A stretch of DNA of 64,000 bases from Salegentibacter sp. Hel_I_6 (GCF_000745315.1 NZ_JQNQ01000001.1:1674001-1738000); one strand, 5' to 3'. Shown: positions 19,849 to 29,709, counted from the first letter of the stretch. A program made the numbers and translations. Notes: generated by a model from the sequence alone, not told the origin.

Positions 19849-21660
19849 TTACTTATTTTTTAGTTCTGTTGCCTGCGCAACCCAATCTTCACGTTGTGCT
19901 GAATTAGGGAAGTTTTCTATCACTTCATCAAGCAATTCAAAATCATCCTGAGTAAGCTTACTCACCTGTACATAGGTATAAAGACCTACCTGGTGTAAAC
20001 GCTGCTCAAGGAAAGGACCTACTGCCTTAAGTTTTTGTAAATTATCTGCTGTTTGATTTTCCGGGTTATAAGAACCGGTTCCCTCTAGCATTTCATCAAT
20101 TCTATCTTTTTGAACTTCAGAAAGCATTAAAGCATCAGCATTAACAGTGTCGTTATGCCCATCATCTCCACCTACTTCCTTGTAAGCGTTTTCATCGCCA
20201 ATTTTCTTATCAACCTTAGTTGAAATGTTTTTCTTAGGCTCTCCTATATTTACAGGGGTATAATGTTTCACATCATCCCCGTGCTCTGCTCTAAGCTTTT
20301 TATATTTTGCTCCAGAAGATTTAAGAATTGTTTTTACTTCGGCCTGTGCAATTACAGGGAAAGATCTCGCATACAGTAAGAACAATACAAAAAAGAATCC
20401 TATAGTTCCTATAAAGATACCTATATCAACAAAAGTTGGAGAAAACATAGTCCAAGAAGATGGAAGGTAATCACGGTGCAACGAAGTAACAATAATTACA
20501 AATCGCTCAAACCACATCCCAATATTTACGATAATTGAGATAAAGAAAGAGAACATAATACTTGTTCGCAATTTCTTAAACCACATAAACTGTGGAGAAA
20601 ACACGTTACAGGTCATCATTGCCCAATATGCCCAGGCATAAGGACCGGTTGCCCTGTTAAGGAATGCATACTGCTCATACTCTACCCCAGAATACCAGGC
20701 TATAACAAGTTCAGTAATATAAGCCACCCCAACAATAGAACCCGTAATCATAATTACGATGTTCATCAATTCTATATGTTGTATGGTAATATAATTCTCA
20801 AGATTAGATACCTTTCTCATAATGATAAGAAGGGTATTTACCATGGCAAAACCAGAAAATACCGCTCCAGCAACGAAATAAGGAGGGAAAATCGTGGTGT
20901 GCCATCCCGGTATAACCGATGTAGCAAAGTCAAAAGATACAATGGTGTGTACAGAAAGCACCAATGGTGTTGCTAGACCTGCAAGTACCAAAGAAACTTC
21001 CTCGAAACGTTGCCAATCTTTTGCACGTCCACTCCAACCGAAACTTAAAATTCCGTAGATTTTTTTATTAAAAGGAGTAATTGCCCGGTCACGAATCATC
21101 GCAAAATCTGGTAATAAACCTGTCCACCAGAATACAAGAGAAACTGATAAATATGTTGAAATTGCAAATACATCCCAAAGCAATGGTGAGTTAAAGTTTA
21201 CCCATAACGAACCAAATTGATTTGGTATAGGCAATACCCAATAAGCTAACCAGGGTCGACCCATGTGAATTAAAGGGAATAAACCTGCCTGCATTACAGA
21301 GAAGATAGTCATCGCCTCTGCCGAGCGGTTAATCGCCATTCTCCATTTTTGCCTGAACAATAATAGTACAGCCGAAATAAGAGTACCTGCGTGACCAATA
21401 CCTACCCACCAAACAAAGTTGGTGATATCCCAGGCCCAGCCTACTGTTTTATTAAGTCCCCAGGTTCCAATACCTGTAGAGATAGTGTAAATTATACAAC
21501 CTACACCCCAAAGAAAGGCAACAAGGGCAATTGAAAAGACAATCCACCAGGATTTATTCGCCCTTCCTTCTACCGGCGCGGCCACATCCACGGTAATATC
21601 GTGGTAGGTCTTATCCCCGGTAACTAAAGGCTTTCGTATAGGTGCTTCGTAATGAGACAT
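19849..21660 (-). CDS. actC: alternative complex III quinol-oxidising subunit ActC with an extra C-terminal HhH-like domain
   Basis: ActC is the larger NrfD/PsrC-like integral subunit where menaquinol is thought to be oxidised. At 603 residues it is longer than the membrane core needs. Ten helices occupy about 1-460 (for example WWIVFSIALVAFLWGVGCII; FVWWVGIGHAGTLISAVLLLF). A charged linker then leads to a C-terminal segment (about 545-600) with LQKLKAVGPFLEQRLHQVG and LYTYVQVSKLTQDDF, a helix-hairpin-helix pattern like the small domain annotated as 'predicted 5' DNA nuclease-like'. Its role is unknown. The gene sits between actB and actD with close spacing. Confidence 0.95.
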   Translation of the reverse strand: MSHYEAPIRKPLVTGDKTYHDITVDVAAPVEGRANKSWWIVFSIALVAFLWGVGCIIYTISTGIGTWGLNKTVGWAWDITNFVWWVGIGHAGTLISAVLLLFRQKWRMAINRSAEAMTIFSVMQAGLFPLIHMGRPWLAYWVLPIPNQFGSLWVNFNSPLLWDVFAISTYLSVSLVFWWTGLLPDFAMIRDRAITPFNKKIYGILSFGWSGRAKDWQRFEEVSLVLAGLATPLVLSVHTIVSFDFATSVIPGWHTTIFPPYFVAGAVFSGFAMVNTLLIIMRKVSNLENYITIQHIELMNIVIMITGSIVGVAYITELVIAWYSGVEYEQYAFLNRATGPYAWAYWAMMTCNVFSPQFMWFKKLRTSIMFSFFISIIVNIGMWFERFVIIVTSLHRDYLPSSWTMFSPTFVDIGIFIGTIGFFFVLFLLYARSFPVIAQAEVKTILKSSGAKYKKLRAEHGDDVKHYTPVNIGEPKKNISTKVDKKIGDENAYKEVGGDDGHNDTVNADALMLSEVQKDRIDEMLEGTGSYNPENQTADNLQKLKAVGPFLEQRLHQVGLYTYVQVSKLTQDDFELLDEVIENFPNSAQREDWVAQATELKNK

Positions 21661-21693
21661 ATCCTTTTTTAATTGATTTCTTTATTAGTTTTA

Positions 21694-24600
21694 TTAAGCT
21701 TCTGTTGTATTCCTAATTTTTGTTTGGTACATAACATTTGGTTTAGTACCTACATACTCCAACAGGTGATACATTCTGTCATCCTCTTTTTTATCGCGAA
21801 TTACAGCATCTTCTTTATTTATATCACCAAAGGTCATTGCACCTTTATCACAGGCTGCAGAACAAGCAGTTTGGAATTCACCATCTTCAATTTCTCTTCC
21901 ATCACGCTTGGCATCAAGAATAGTCTTTTGTGTTTTTTGAATACACATAGAACACTTCTCCATAACCCCTCTAGAACGTACAGTTACATCTGGATTAATA
22001 ACCATTCTACCAAGGTCGTTATTCATATGATAATCGAACTCTTCGTTTTGAGCATAATTAAACCAGTTGAAACGACGTACTTTGTAAGGACAGTTGTTAG
22101 CACAATACCTTGTACCTACACAACGGTTATAAATCATTTGGTTTTGACCCTGTCTTCCGTGAGAAGTTGCAGCTACTGGACATACGGTCTCACAAGGAGC
22201 GTGATTGCAGTGCTGACACATAACAGGCTGAAATACTACCTGAGGATTATCTGCAGGCTCTTCCAATTCTCCAAATTCAGAAAGCGAACTTCCTAAACCT
22301 GAAATATTTTCTTTCTTATCAAGATCTTCTATAAAGTTATCTTCAGAAGAATAATACCTATCAATACGCAACCAGTGCATATCACGAGAACGTCTCACTT
22401 CACTTTTACCTACTACAGGAACATTATTCTCAGCATGACAGGCCACAACACACGCACCACAACCGGTACAAGCGTTAAGATCTATAGAAAGATTGAAATG
22501 ATGACCAATACTTCTGTCAAAACCATCCCACATATCAACTTCTGGAGAAGTTACAGGCTTTTCTACGTGATCTAAAGACACATTAGGAACTGAATTCCAT
22601 TCTTTAGCATCTTGAGTGTTAAAAATCTCTAGCGTAGTTTCTTTTATAATATCTCCACGCCCCATTAAGGTATTGTGAAGCTGAACGCAAGCAAATTCGT
22701 GCATTCCCGGAGCCTTTTCAATGGTAACAGACTGAACAGCACTTAAATTTTTATACAATGGGTAAGCATTTACACCTACCTGCATTTCCTTTTGCATTCC
22801 CTCCATCTTACCATAACCAAGCGCAAGCCCCACAGAACCTTTTGCCTGACCAGGCTGGATGATCACAGGAACATTCTTAACTACAGTATCATCTATAGTT
22901 AGATTAGCATAGCTTCCATTTAAAGCTCCATTAGAAACATTTTCATTTTCCAAACCTAATTCCTCAGCATCAGCTTTAGAAACAGTAAGATAGTTATCCC
23001 AGGAAGCCCTTGTTAAAGGATCTGGCATTTCTTGTAACCATGGGTTATTAGCCTGTTGACCATCACCCATAGAAGGTTTAGTATATAGCGTTAACTCCAG
23101 GCCTTCATTTTCAGAAGTTTGAGATAGTTCTCTTGCTGCCGTAGCAACATTACCCATATTTGAAACTTCAGACGAAGCAGATTCTACGGGCGAACTCGCT
23201 TTAAAGATTCCATCGTGCAATGCAGTATTCCAGGAAGGAATATTTCCACTCCAGGTTTCTTTTATATAATCGTGATAAGCCTGATCATTATCTGTCCATT
23301 TCAACAAACAATCCTGAAACTGTCTTGTATCAAACAAAGGTCTAATGGTAGGCTGCATCAAACTAAAGTCTGAAACAGTATATTGAATATCGCCCCAGCT
23401 CTCTAAATAATGAGGAGTTGCAGCTACAAATTTACAAAGCTTAGCCGTTTCATCAGGCTTCATAGTAAAGGTTAGCGAAACATCAACATTTGATAAAGCT
23501 TCAGCAAATTCTAATCCGTTTGGTAAAGAATAAACCGGGTTCACACCAGCCATTAAAACTGCACCTACAGATCCAGATTTCATATCTTCAACCGCTTGCA
23601 TTACCTCTTGAGCATTACCCTGGCGAATCATTCTTGCGTTTTCCGTATCAATTACGTCACTACCAAGAGCTTCGTTAATCGCCAACACTAAAGCCTGAGC
23701 ATTATCATCTGGAATTCCAGAAACAACTACAGCGCCACTTCCAGATCTTCTTAACTGAGTAGCAGCTTTAGCAACTGCATCATCTACAGCATCAGGTAGA
23801 TTGGTAGAGGAAGATCCCCCAACCAACTGCCCATACAACGCAGCTAAAACTGCTTTTTGTTGAGATGGAGTAGTAGGAATACGCTTATCTGCATTAGCTC
23901 CAGATAAGCTCATATTAGATTCAAACTGAATATGACGTGACATTTTGCCCTCCTGAGGCACACGCCCCTTAGCGTAGCCAGCATCATAGCCACCACCCTG
24001 CCAGTCACCAAGAAAATCAGCTCCTACAGATACGATAGTTTCAGCTTTTGAAAAATCGTAATTTGGCAAGGCACGTTTTCCGTATTTTGACTGAAAAGCA
24101 TTTAATGCAGCGTCTTCAGAAACTGTATCGTAAACTACGTGACGCACATTAGGATACTTTTCTGAAAATTCATTGATCAATTTCGTAGTAGAGGGGCTGG
24201 CAAAAGTTTGAGTCATCAAAACAATATCACCTGAAACATTTTCAAGGGCATCTCCAACCTCACGGTCAAATTCTTCCCAGGAAACATTTCTTCCCTCAAT
24301 TATAGGGCGCTTAACCCTATTTGCATCATACATTGACAATACCGAAGCGTGAACTCGAGAATTAACCCCACCTTTAGACTTCGATAATTCGTTGTTTTCA
24401 ATTTTAATAGGTCTTCCTTCCCTGGTTTTCACCAATACACTTGCAAAATCAAAACCATCGGCAATTGTTGATGCGTAATAATTAGCTACACCGGGAACAA
24501 TACGCTCCGGCTGTACCACGTAAGGAATAGATTTAATAACCGGCCCTTCACAAGCAGCCAAAGAGGCCGCAGCCGTACTAAACCCAACATATTTTAAGAA

Positions 24601-24762
24601 ATCCCTTCTTGAAGTTTTTGAGTTTTCAAGGGAATCTTTATCCCCAAGAAATTCATTAACCGGAATTTCTTCAGCAAATTCTTTCTGTTGGAGCGTCTCA
24701 ACAACAGAGCTGTTTTCACTTAGCTCTTCAACACTTTTCCAGTATTTTTTGTTTGATGACAT
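21694..24762 (-). CDS. actB: alternative complex III iron-sulfur/molybdopterin-like subunit ActB
   Basis: The 1022-residue periplasmic subunit fuses a molybdopterin-oxidoreductase-like part (about 50-710) to a four-cluster ferredoxin part (about 730-1010). A Tat signal with SRRDFLK and then SLAAC (near residue 68) suggests a Tat-exported lipoprotein. Cluster ligands are visible in NACTGCGACVVACHAEN, CQHCNHAPCETVCPV, CVGTRYCANNCPY and CSMCIQK...CSAACDKG. ActB proteins have lost the molybdenum cofactor, so the first part should not be read as an enzyme. The chain relays electrons from the quinol site to the ActA/ActE hemes. actC follows after 33 bases. Confidence 0.96.
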   Translation of the reverse strand: MSSNKKYWKSVEELSENSSVVETLQQKEFAEEIPVNEFLGDKDSLENSKTSRRDFLKYVGFSTAAASLAACEGPVIKSIPYVVQPERIVPGVANYYASTIADGFDFASVLVKTREGRPIKIENNELSKSKGGVNSRVHASVLSMYDANRVKRPIIEGRNVSWEEFDREVGDALENVSGDIVLMTQTFASPSTTKLINEFSEKYPNVRHVVYDTVSEDAALNAFQSKYGKRALPNYDFSKAETIVSVGADFLGDWQGGGYDAGYAKGRVPQEGKMSRHIQFESNMSLSGANADKRIPTTPSQQKAVLAALYGQLVGGSSSTNLPDAVDDAVAKAATQLRRSGSGAVVVSGIPDDNAQALVLAINEALGSDVIDTENARMIRQGNAQEVMQAVEDMKSGSVGAVLMAGVNPVYSLPNGLEFAEALSNVDVSLTFTMKPDETAKLCKFVAATPHYLESWGDIQYTVSDFSLMQPTIRPLFDTRQFQDCLLKWTDNDQAYHDYIKETWSGNIPSWNTALHDGIFKASSPVESASSEVSNMGNVATAARELSQTSENEGLELTLYTKPSMGDGQQANNPWLQEMPDPLTRASWDNYLTVSKADAEELGLENENVSNGALNGSYANLTIDDTVVKNVPVIIQPGQAKGSVGLALGYGKMEGMQKEMQVGVNAYPLYKNLSAVQSVTIEKAPGMHEFACVQLHNTLMGRGDIIKETTLEIFNTQDAKEWNSVPNVSLDHVEKPVTSPEVDMWDGFDRSIGHHFNLSIDLNACTGCGACVVACHAENNVPVVGKSEVRRSRDMHWLRIDRYYSSEDNFIEDLDKKENISGLGSSLSEFGELEEPADNPQVVFQPVMCQHCNHAPCETVCPVAATSHGRQGQNQMIYNRCVGTRYCANNCPYKVRRFNWFNYAQNEEFDYHMNNDLGRMVINPDVTVRSRGVMEKCSMCIQKTQKTILDAKRDGREIEDGEFQTACSAACDKGAMTFGDINKEDAVIRDKKEDDRMYHLLEYVGTKPNVMYQTKIRNTTEA

Positions 24763-24816
24763 ATATATCTAAATATTAACTTCTTTTATTAAATCCCGAA
24801 TTCCGGGAACCAAATT

Positions 24817-26187
24817 TTAATAGTGGCACTTTGCACATTCAAGCCCACCCATTTGAGCTACGGTAAGTTCTTCAACCCCGTACTTCTTAGATAATTCTTC
24901 GTGAATTTTCTCGTAATATTCGTTTCCTTCCATTCTCACTTTAGTATCGCGGTGACAGTTAATACACCATCCCATAGTAAGCGGAGCATCTTGATAAACG
25001 ATTTCCATCTCTTCAATTGGTCCGTGACATTTTTGACATTGTACCCCACCAACCGAAACGTGTTGCGAGTGATTAAAGTAAGCAAAGTCTGGCAGATTAT
25101 GAAGACGAACCCATTTAACCGGCTTCTGCTCTCCAGTGTAATCCTGCTCTCCTACATCCCAACCAACTGCATCGTACAATTTAGCGATCTCACCATCATA
25201 AAATTCTTTAGAATACTCATCAGTAGCAGTTTCAGGCGCTACTTCAGAAATTGTTTTATGACAGTTCATACAAACATTAAGAGAAGGTATCCCCGCCTGC
25301 TTAGATGTTCTGGCTGAAGAGTGACAGTATTTACAATCTATTTGATTATCTCCAGCGTGAATTCTATGTGAATAATGAATTGGTTGAATTGGCTCATAAC
25401 CCTGATCTATTCCTACCTGCATAAAAAAGCCGTAAGCAAAGTATCCAACTACAAGTAGTCCAAAAACAGCACTTACCAAGACAAGGAATTGATTTTCAAC
25501 AAAAGATTTCCAAATTGGTTTTCTCTTAGGTTTCTCTGGAATAACAACACCGCTTGCCTGAGCAAAATTGCGAAGTGTTTTATTCACAAGGAACAATACC
25601 GCAAGCAGCATCACCAGGACAAAAAGCAGAATACCTAAAACAACATTTATTGAAACTCCTCCTCCTGAAGAATCACCACCCCCAGATCCTTCTCCGGCTT
25701 GCGCCTGTTGCGGCTCTGGTTTTGGCTGCTCTACATAAGCAAGGATATCGTCAATATCTTCATTAGACAATTGAGGAAAAGCCGGCATCGCCGTTTGATT
25801 GTACTCCTCGTAAATAGCAACAGCCTCATCATCTCCAGAAGAGATTAAGTCCTGGCTATTTTTGATCCAACGATACAGCCAATCCATATCTCTTCTCTCT
25901 GTAACGCCATTTAAAGCCGGACCAATACCATCAGAATATGGTTTGTGACAGGCAGCACATTGAGAATTGAAGATAGACTTTCCATTACTGGCATCACCCA
26001 AGGCAGACGCCTCTGCCGCGGCAGATGCTTCTGAGTCTCCAGATTCTTCAGTTTGTTCTTGCTGCTCACCTTCATCTCCCTGAGAAGAATCGTCTTGAGC
26101 AAATCCCAAAACGCTAAATGAAAGAAAAAATGCTACACCTAAGAGCAATAGTCGCGAAGTTGAGTGGCGGTATTTCACCTTTTTCAT
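24817..26187 (-). CDS. actA: alternative complex III multiheme cytochrome ActA with an extra N-terminal cytochrome c domain
   Basis: First gene of the operon, 456 residues. After a signal/anchor segment (LLLLGVAFFLSFSVLGFAQ) and an acidic linker comes a class I cytochrome c domain: CAACH at 77-81 and a distal-Met region TAMPAFPQLSNEDIDDIL. A Gly-rich stretch and two membrane helices follow (about 175-200 and 230-255). The C-terminal domain has five CxxCH sites: CKYCH, CMNCH, CQKCH, CINCH and CAKCH, the pentaheme core. Total six hemes. The fused N-terminal domain is an addition to the simple pentaheme form and could be the electron exit to CuA; that is inference. Confidence 0.95.
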   Translation of the reverse strand: MKKVKYRHSTSRLLLLGVAFFLSFSVLGFAQDDSSQGDEGEQQEQTEESGDSEASAAAEASALGDASNGKSIFNSQCAACHKPYSDGIGPALNGVTERRDMDWLYRWIKNSQDLISSGDDEAVAIYEEYNQTAMPAFPQLSNEDIDDILAYVEQPKPEPQQAQAGEGSGGGDSSGGGVSINVVLGILLFVLVMLLAVLFLVNKTLRNFAQASGVVIPEKPKRKPIWKSFVENQFLVLVSAVFGLLVVGYFAYGFFMQVGIDQGYEPIQPIHYSHRIHAGDNQIDCKYCHSSARTSKQAGIPSLNVCMNCHKTISEVAPETATDEYSKEFYDGEIAKLYDAVGWDVGEQDYTGEQKPVKWVRLHNLPDFAYFNHSQHVSVGGVQCQKCHGPIEEMEIVYQDAPLTMGWCINCHRDTKVRMEGNEYYEKIHEELSKKYGVEELTVAQMGGLECAKCHY

Positions 26188-26279
26188 ATTATAAGTTGAA
26201 TTAACGTCTAAACTTTGGTACGGTTTTTAAAGCTTGAAGCCTTAGAAATATTAACATTCTGTACCTTTAAATTCGGCAA

Positions 26280-26287
26280 CAAAAGTA
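26280..26287 (-). promoter_or_regulatory. Bacteroidota -7 box for the act-cta operon
   Basis: TACTTTTG on the minus strand, about 93 bases before the actA ATG; matches TAnnTTTG. It implies an 85-base untranslated leader. Confidence 0.45.
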
Positions 26288-26365
26288 ATACTTAAAGTCG
26301 ATTTTAGGAATGTTACAGAAGTGTTAATCGGTAATTTATACCAGTTCTAAATAATAAAACCAGTC

Positions 26366-26393
26366 TTGTTTAAGTTATTAAATTATACTTTTG
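26366..26393 (+). promoter_or_regulatory. Promoter of the SPOR protein gene
   Basis: -7 box TACTTTTG at 26386-26393 with a TTG -33 element at 26366-26368, spacing 17; the ATG is 17 bases further on. Divergent from the act promoter. Confidence 0.55.
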
Positions 26394-26409
26394 CCATAAA
26401 TGAATAATT

Positions 26410-26799
26410 ATGAGAAAATTAAGCATAAACAAAATATTATTTAGCTGTTTGATCTCAGGATTCTCTTTTCTGAATTTAACAGCCCAGGAAGCCCAGGTTA
26501 ATATTAGTGAAAATAATAAGCTATCTAAACTTTTGGAGCTTAAAGCTGATATGAATAAAAATGATGAAATTGGAGATCGCTTTAAAATTCAACTTTTTTA
26601 CGGAAATAACGGCGAAGCTAATGAGGTAATTAAAGACTACCGAAGCAAATTCGACTATCCTTCTTTAATAGCTTACGAGGCGCCAAATTATAAGGTATGG
26701 GTAGGAAAATTCAGAAGTAGATTAGAAGCAGACAGGGCACTTTTAAAAATAAAAGAAAGCTTCCCTTCTGCATTTATTCCAAAACCCAGGAGAAAATAA
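26410..26799 (+). CDS. secreted SPOR-domain protein
   Basis: A 129-residue exported protein: signal peptide ILFSCLISGFSFLNLTAQ, then a single SPOR domain (FKIQLFYGNNGEANEVIKDY ... YKVWVGKFRSRLEADRALL). SPOR domains bind denuded peptidoglycan at division sites or elsewhere in the wall. Nothing else is present, so it may act as a small wall-binding factor. It has its own promoter and shares a bidirectional terminator with infB. Confidence 0.88.
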   Translation: MRKLSINKILFSCLISGFSFLNLTAQEAQVNISENNKLSKLLELKADMNKNDEIGDRFKIQLFYGNNGEANEVIKDYRSKFDYPSLIAYEAPNYKVWVGKFRSRLEADRALLKIKESFPSAFIPKPRRK

Positions 26800-26836
26800 T
26801 TTTTCATTTTTTCCAAAATCTGGAAAAATAGAACAC

Positions 26837-26866
26837 AAAAAAAGCGGCTAAAGAGCCGCTTTTTTA
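26837..26866. terminator. Bidirectional terminator between the SPOR gene and infB
   Basis: Stem AAGCGGCT (26842-26849) / AGCCGCTT (26854-26861), loop AAAG, with an A tract before and a T tract after, so it works on both strands. It ends the convergent SPOR gene and the rimP-nusA-infB operon. Confidence 0.85.
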
Positions 26867-26882
26867 TTGAGTATAAACTTGA

Positions 26883-29654
26883 TTATTTAAGTTTCTTCTT
26901 AACCTCTACTTCACGGAAAGATTCTATCACATCTCCTTCTTTAATATCATTGTAATTCTTCACCTGTATACCACAGTCGTAACCTTTTGCTACTTCCTTC
27001 ACATCGTCTTTGAAACGTTTTAATGAAGCAAGCTCTCCAGTATAAACCACAACTCCGTCGCGAATTAAACGAATCCCGGCACTTCTATAAATCTTACCAG
27101 AAGTCACCATACAACCCGCAATAGTTCCAACTTTAGAAATCTTAAATGTTTCTCTGATTTCTGCAGTACCTGTGATCTCTTCTTTAAGCTCTGGAGAAAG
27201 CATTCCCTCCATCGCATCTTTAAGATCGTTGATCGCGTCATAGATAATTGAGTAAGTTCTAATATCAATTTCCTCCTTATCGGCTACCTGTCTTGCATTT
27301 CCAGCAGGACGAACGTTAAACCCGATAATTACCGCATCTGAAGCCGAAGCAAGCAATACATCACTTTCTGTAATAGCACCTACACCTTTATGAATAATAT
27401 TCACCTGAATTTCTTCAGTAGATAATTTCAGGAAGCTATCTGTTAAGGCTTCTACAGAACCATCAACATCTCCTTTAAGGATAATATTAAGCTCTTTAAA
27501 GTCACCTAAAGCAATTCTACGTCCAATTTCATCAAGTGTAATATGACGTTGAGTTCTAACACTCTGCTCACGTTGCAACTGAGTTCGCTTAGCCGCGATA
27601 TCTTTTGCTTCACGTTCATCTGCCATCACTTTAAACTTGTCACCAGCTTGTGGAGCCCCATCAAGACCTAGAATGGAAACCGGCGTTGCTGGCCCAGCTT
27701 CTTTCACTTCATGCCCTCTCTCATCGTGCATTGCTTTCACCTTACCACTATGGCGACCCGCTAAAACGTAATCTCCAATTTTCAAGGTTCCGCCCTGCAC
27801 AAGAATAGTTGCAACATAACCTCTACCTTTATCAAGGAAAGCTTCTACAACTGTACCTGTAGCAGGCTTAGAAGGATTAGCTTTTAATTCAAGAATCTCA
27901 GATTCTAATAAAACTTTCTCCAGGAGCTCTTCAACTCCCAATCCAGTTTTTGCAGAAATATCATGAGACTGAACTTTACCACCCCAGTCTTCAACCAACA
28001 GGTTCATACCTGCCAGTTTTTCTTTAATTTTCTCTGGATTCGCCGTTGGCAAATCAGATTTATTGATCGCAAATACAATTGGAACACCGGCAGCCTGGGC
28101 GTGAGAAATGGCCTCTTTGGTTTGCGGCATCACATCATCATCAGCAGCGATCACAATAATCGCAATATCTGTTACCTGAGCACCACGAGCACGCATTGCC
28201 GTAAAGGCTTCGTGACCTGGTGTATCCAGGAAAGTCATTCTTTGACCGTTTTTAAGCTCTACCCCGTAAGCTCCAATATGCTGTGTAATACCACCGCTTT
28301 CCCCAGCAATCACATTTTCTTTACGAATGTAATCCAGCAAAGAAGTTTTACCGTGGTCTACGTGACCCATTACCGTTACAATTGGCGCTCTATCCTCAAG
28401 ATCTTCGGGATTTTCGGGAACCTCCTCTACTGTTTCTTCAATATCTGCAGTTACAAAGTCTACTTCATAACCAAACTCATCCGCAACAATAGAAAGTGTT
28501 TCAGCATCTAAACGCTGATTCATCGTTACCATCATTCCAAGAGACATACAGGCCGAAATAACTTTCGTTACTGGAACATCCATCATCGTGGCAACCTCAC
28601 TTACAGTTACAAACTCTGTAACTTTAAGCACTTTACTATCAGTTTCTTGTTGAGCCAAATCGTCTTCTGAACGTTGACGGTGTTGGTCTCTTTTATCTCT
28701 TCTATATTTAGCTCCTTTACCTTTACCAGATTTACCCTGAAGTTTCTCAAGGGTCTCACGAACCTGCTTTTGAACTTCTTCTTCGCTAGGCTCTTCTTTA
28801 GTAATAGGTTTTGCTCTTTTTCTTGGCGCACCTTTTTTGCCGCCGCCCTGATTTGAAGCACCAGGCTTCACATCTTTACTAATTCTACGACGACGCTTTT
28901 TACGCTTTTCCTTCTCCTTCTTCTCTTCGGCAGCTTTCTTTTCGTCTTTTTTCTTTTCAGGTTTTTTGAACTGAGAAAGATCAATTTTCTTACCGGTAAA
29001 ATTTGGGCCGTTAAGTTTGGTATAATTTGTTTTGTGAGTCATTGACTCAGGCTCCTTAGTCTCTTCTTCAGCTGCAGGGGTTTCTTCTTTAGGAGCTTCT
29101 TCAGCTTTGGGTTCTTCTTTAGAAGGCGTTTCTTCCTTAGGTTCAGAATCCTTAGTTTCTTTAGGTTCCGGCTTTTCTTCTTTGGTTTCAGGCTTCTTGG
29201 CTTCTGCGGGCTGTTCAGGTTGCGCTGGCTCTGGTTTTTCCTCTTCTTTTTCTTTTTCGGCTTTTTTCTCTGGCTTTTTATCCAAATCAATTTTACCTAC
29301 TTTTTTAGGACCGGCTAATTTGGCCCTGGAAGAGATTGCTTCTTCTTCTTTACGACGATCGTCCTCTTTCTTCTCCTCAACTTTACGCTTGTCTTCAAGT
29401 TCTCTTTCCCTTGCTAAACGTAATTCTTCCTTCTCCTTTCTCTTTTCTTCACCAACTTCTTTAGACTCGACTTTTTTAGATTTGTCGGTTTCAAATTCAT
29501 CAGAAAGTACCTGATAAACATCTGGTGAGATTTTAGTAGTAGGACGCGCCTCAATATCGTGACCCTTAGAATTTAAAAATTCTACAGCCCGATCTAACGA
29601 AATATTGAATTCACGTAATACTTTGTTTAGTCGCATTGTTTTTGCTTCAGCCAT
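26883..29654 (-). CDS. infB: translation initiation factor IF-2
   Basis: GTPase that places fMet-tRNA on the 30S subunit. The 923-residue product has a long, Lys/Glu/Pro-rich disordered N-terminal region (about 60-330), an IF2_N-type start (MRLNKVLREFNISLDRAVEFL) and a second IF2_N segment (VTVSEVATMMDVPVTKVISA). The G domain begins near residue 430: GHVDHGKTSLLD (G1), DTPGHEAF (G3), NKSD (G4). Domains II-IV follow. Its start is 55 bases after the nusA stop. The antisense of the repetitive N-terminal region gives long Ser/Phe-rich open frames that are not genes. Confidence 0.98.
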   Translation of the reverse strand: MAEAKTMRLNKVLREFNISLDRAVEFLNSKGHDIEARPTTKISPDVYQVLSDEFETDKSKKVESKEVGEEKRKEKEELRLARERELEDKRKVEEKKEDDRRKEEEAISSRAKLAGPKKVGKIDLDKKPEKKAEKEKEEEKPEPAQPEQPAEAKKPETKEEKPEPKETKDSEPKEETPSKEEPKAEEAPKEETPAAEEETKEPESMTHKTNYTKLNGPNFTGKKIDLSQFKKPEKKKDEKKAAEEKKEKEKRKKRRRRISKDVKPGASNQGGGKKGAPRKRAKPITKEEPSEEEVQKQVRETLEKLQGKSGKGKGAKYRRDKRDQHRQRSEDDLAQQETDSKVLKVTEFVTVSEVATMMDVPVTKVISACMSLGMMVTMNQRLDAETLSIVADEFGYEVDFVTADIEETVEEVPENPEDLEDRAPIVTVMGHVDHGKTSLLDYIRKENVIAGESGGITQHIGAYGVELKNGQRMTFLDTPGHEAFTAMRARGAQVTDIAIIVIAADDDVMPQTKEAISHAQAAGVPIVFAINKSDLPTANPEKIKEKLAGMNLLVEDWGGKVQSHDISAKTGLGVEELLEKVLLESEILELKANPSKPATGTVVEAFLDKGRGYVATILVQGGTLKIGDYVLAGRHSGKVKAMHDERGHEVKEAGPATPVSILGLDGAPQAGDKFKVMADEREAKDIAAKRTQLQREQSVRTQRHITLDEIGRRIALGDFKELNIILKGDVDGSVEALTDSFLKLSTEEIQVNIIHKGVGAITESDVLLASASDAVIIGFNVRPAGNARQVADKEEIDIRTYSIIYDAINDLKDAMEGMLSPELKEEITGTAEIRETFKISKVGTIAGCMVTSGKIYRSAGIRLIRDGVVVYTGELASLKRFKDDVKEVAKGYDCGIQVKNYNDIKEGDVIESFREVEVKKKLK

Positions 29655-29709
29655 AAATTGCCCTCTAAATTAACCTCTTTAATTATTATATATTCTAATG
29701 AGTATTTGA

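Noticed and set aside
21673..22296. Long plus-strand open frame of about 207 codons
   Set aside because: It lies entirely antisense to the conserved ferredoxin part of actB, has low-complexity hydrophobic composition and no start context; a shadow frame.
21694..24762. Reading ActB as an active molybdopterin oxidoreductase
   Set aside because: Its Tat/lipoprotein start, fused four-cluster ferredoxin and act neighbours mark it as alternative complex III ActB, a family that lacks the molybdenum cofactor.
29107..29514. Plus-strand Ser/Phe-rich open frame
   Set aside because: Antisense of the Lys/Glu repeat region of infB; its composition is explained by the reverse of those codons.
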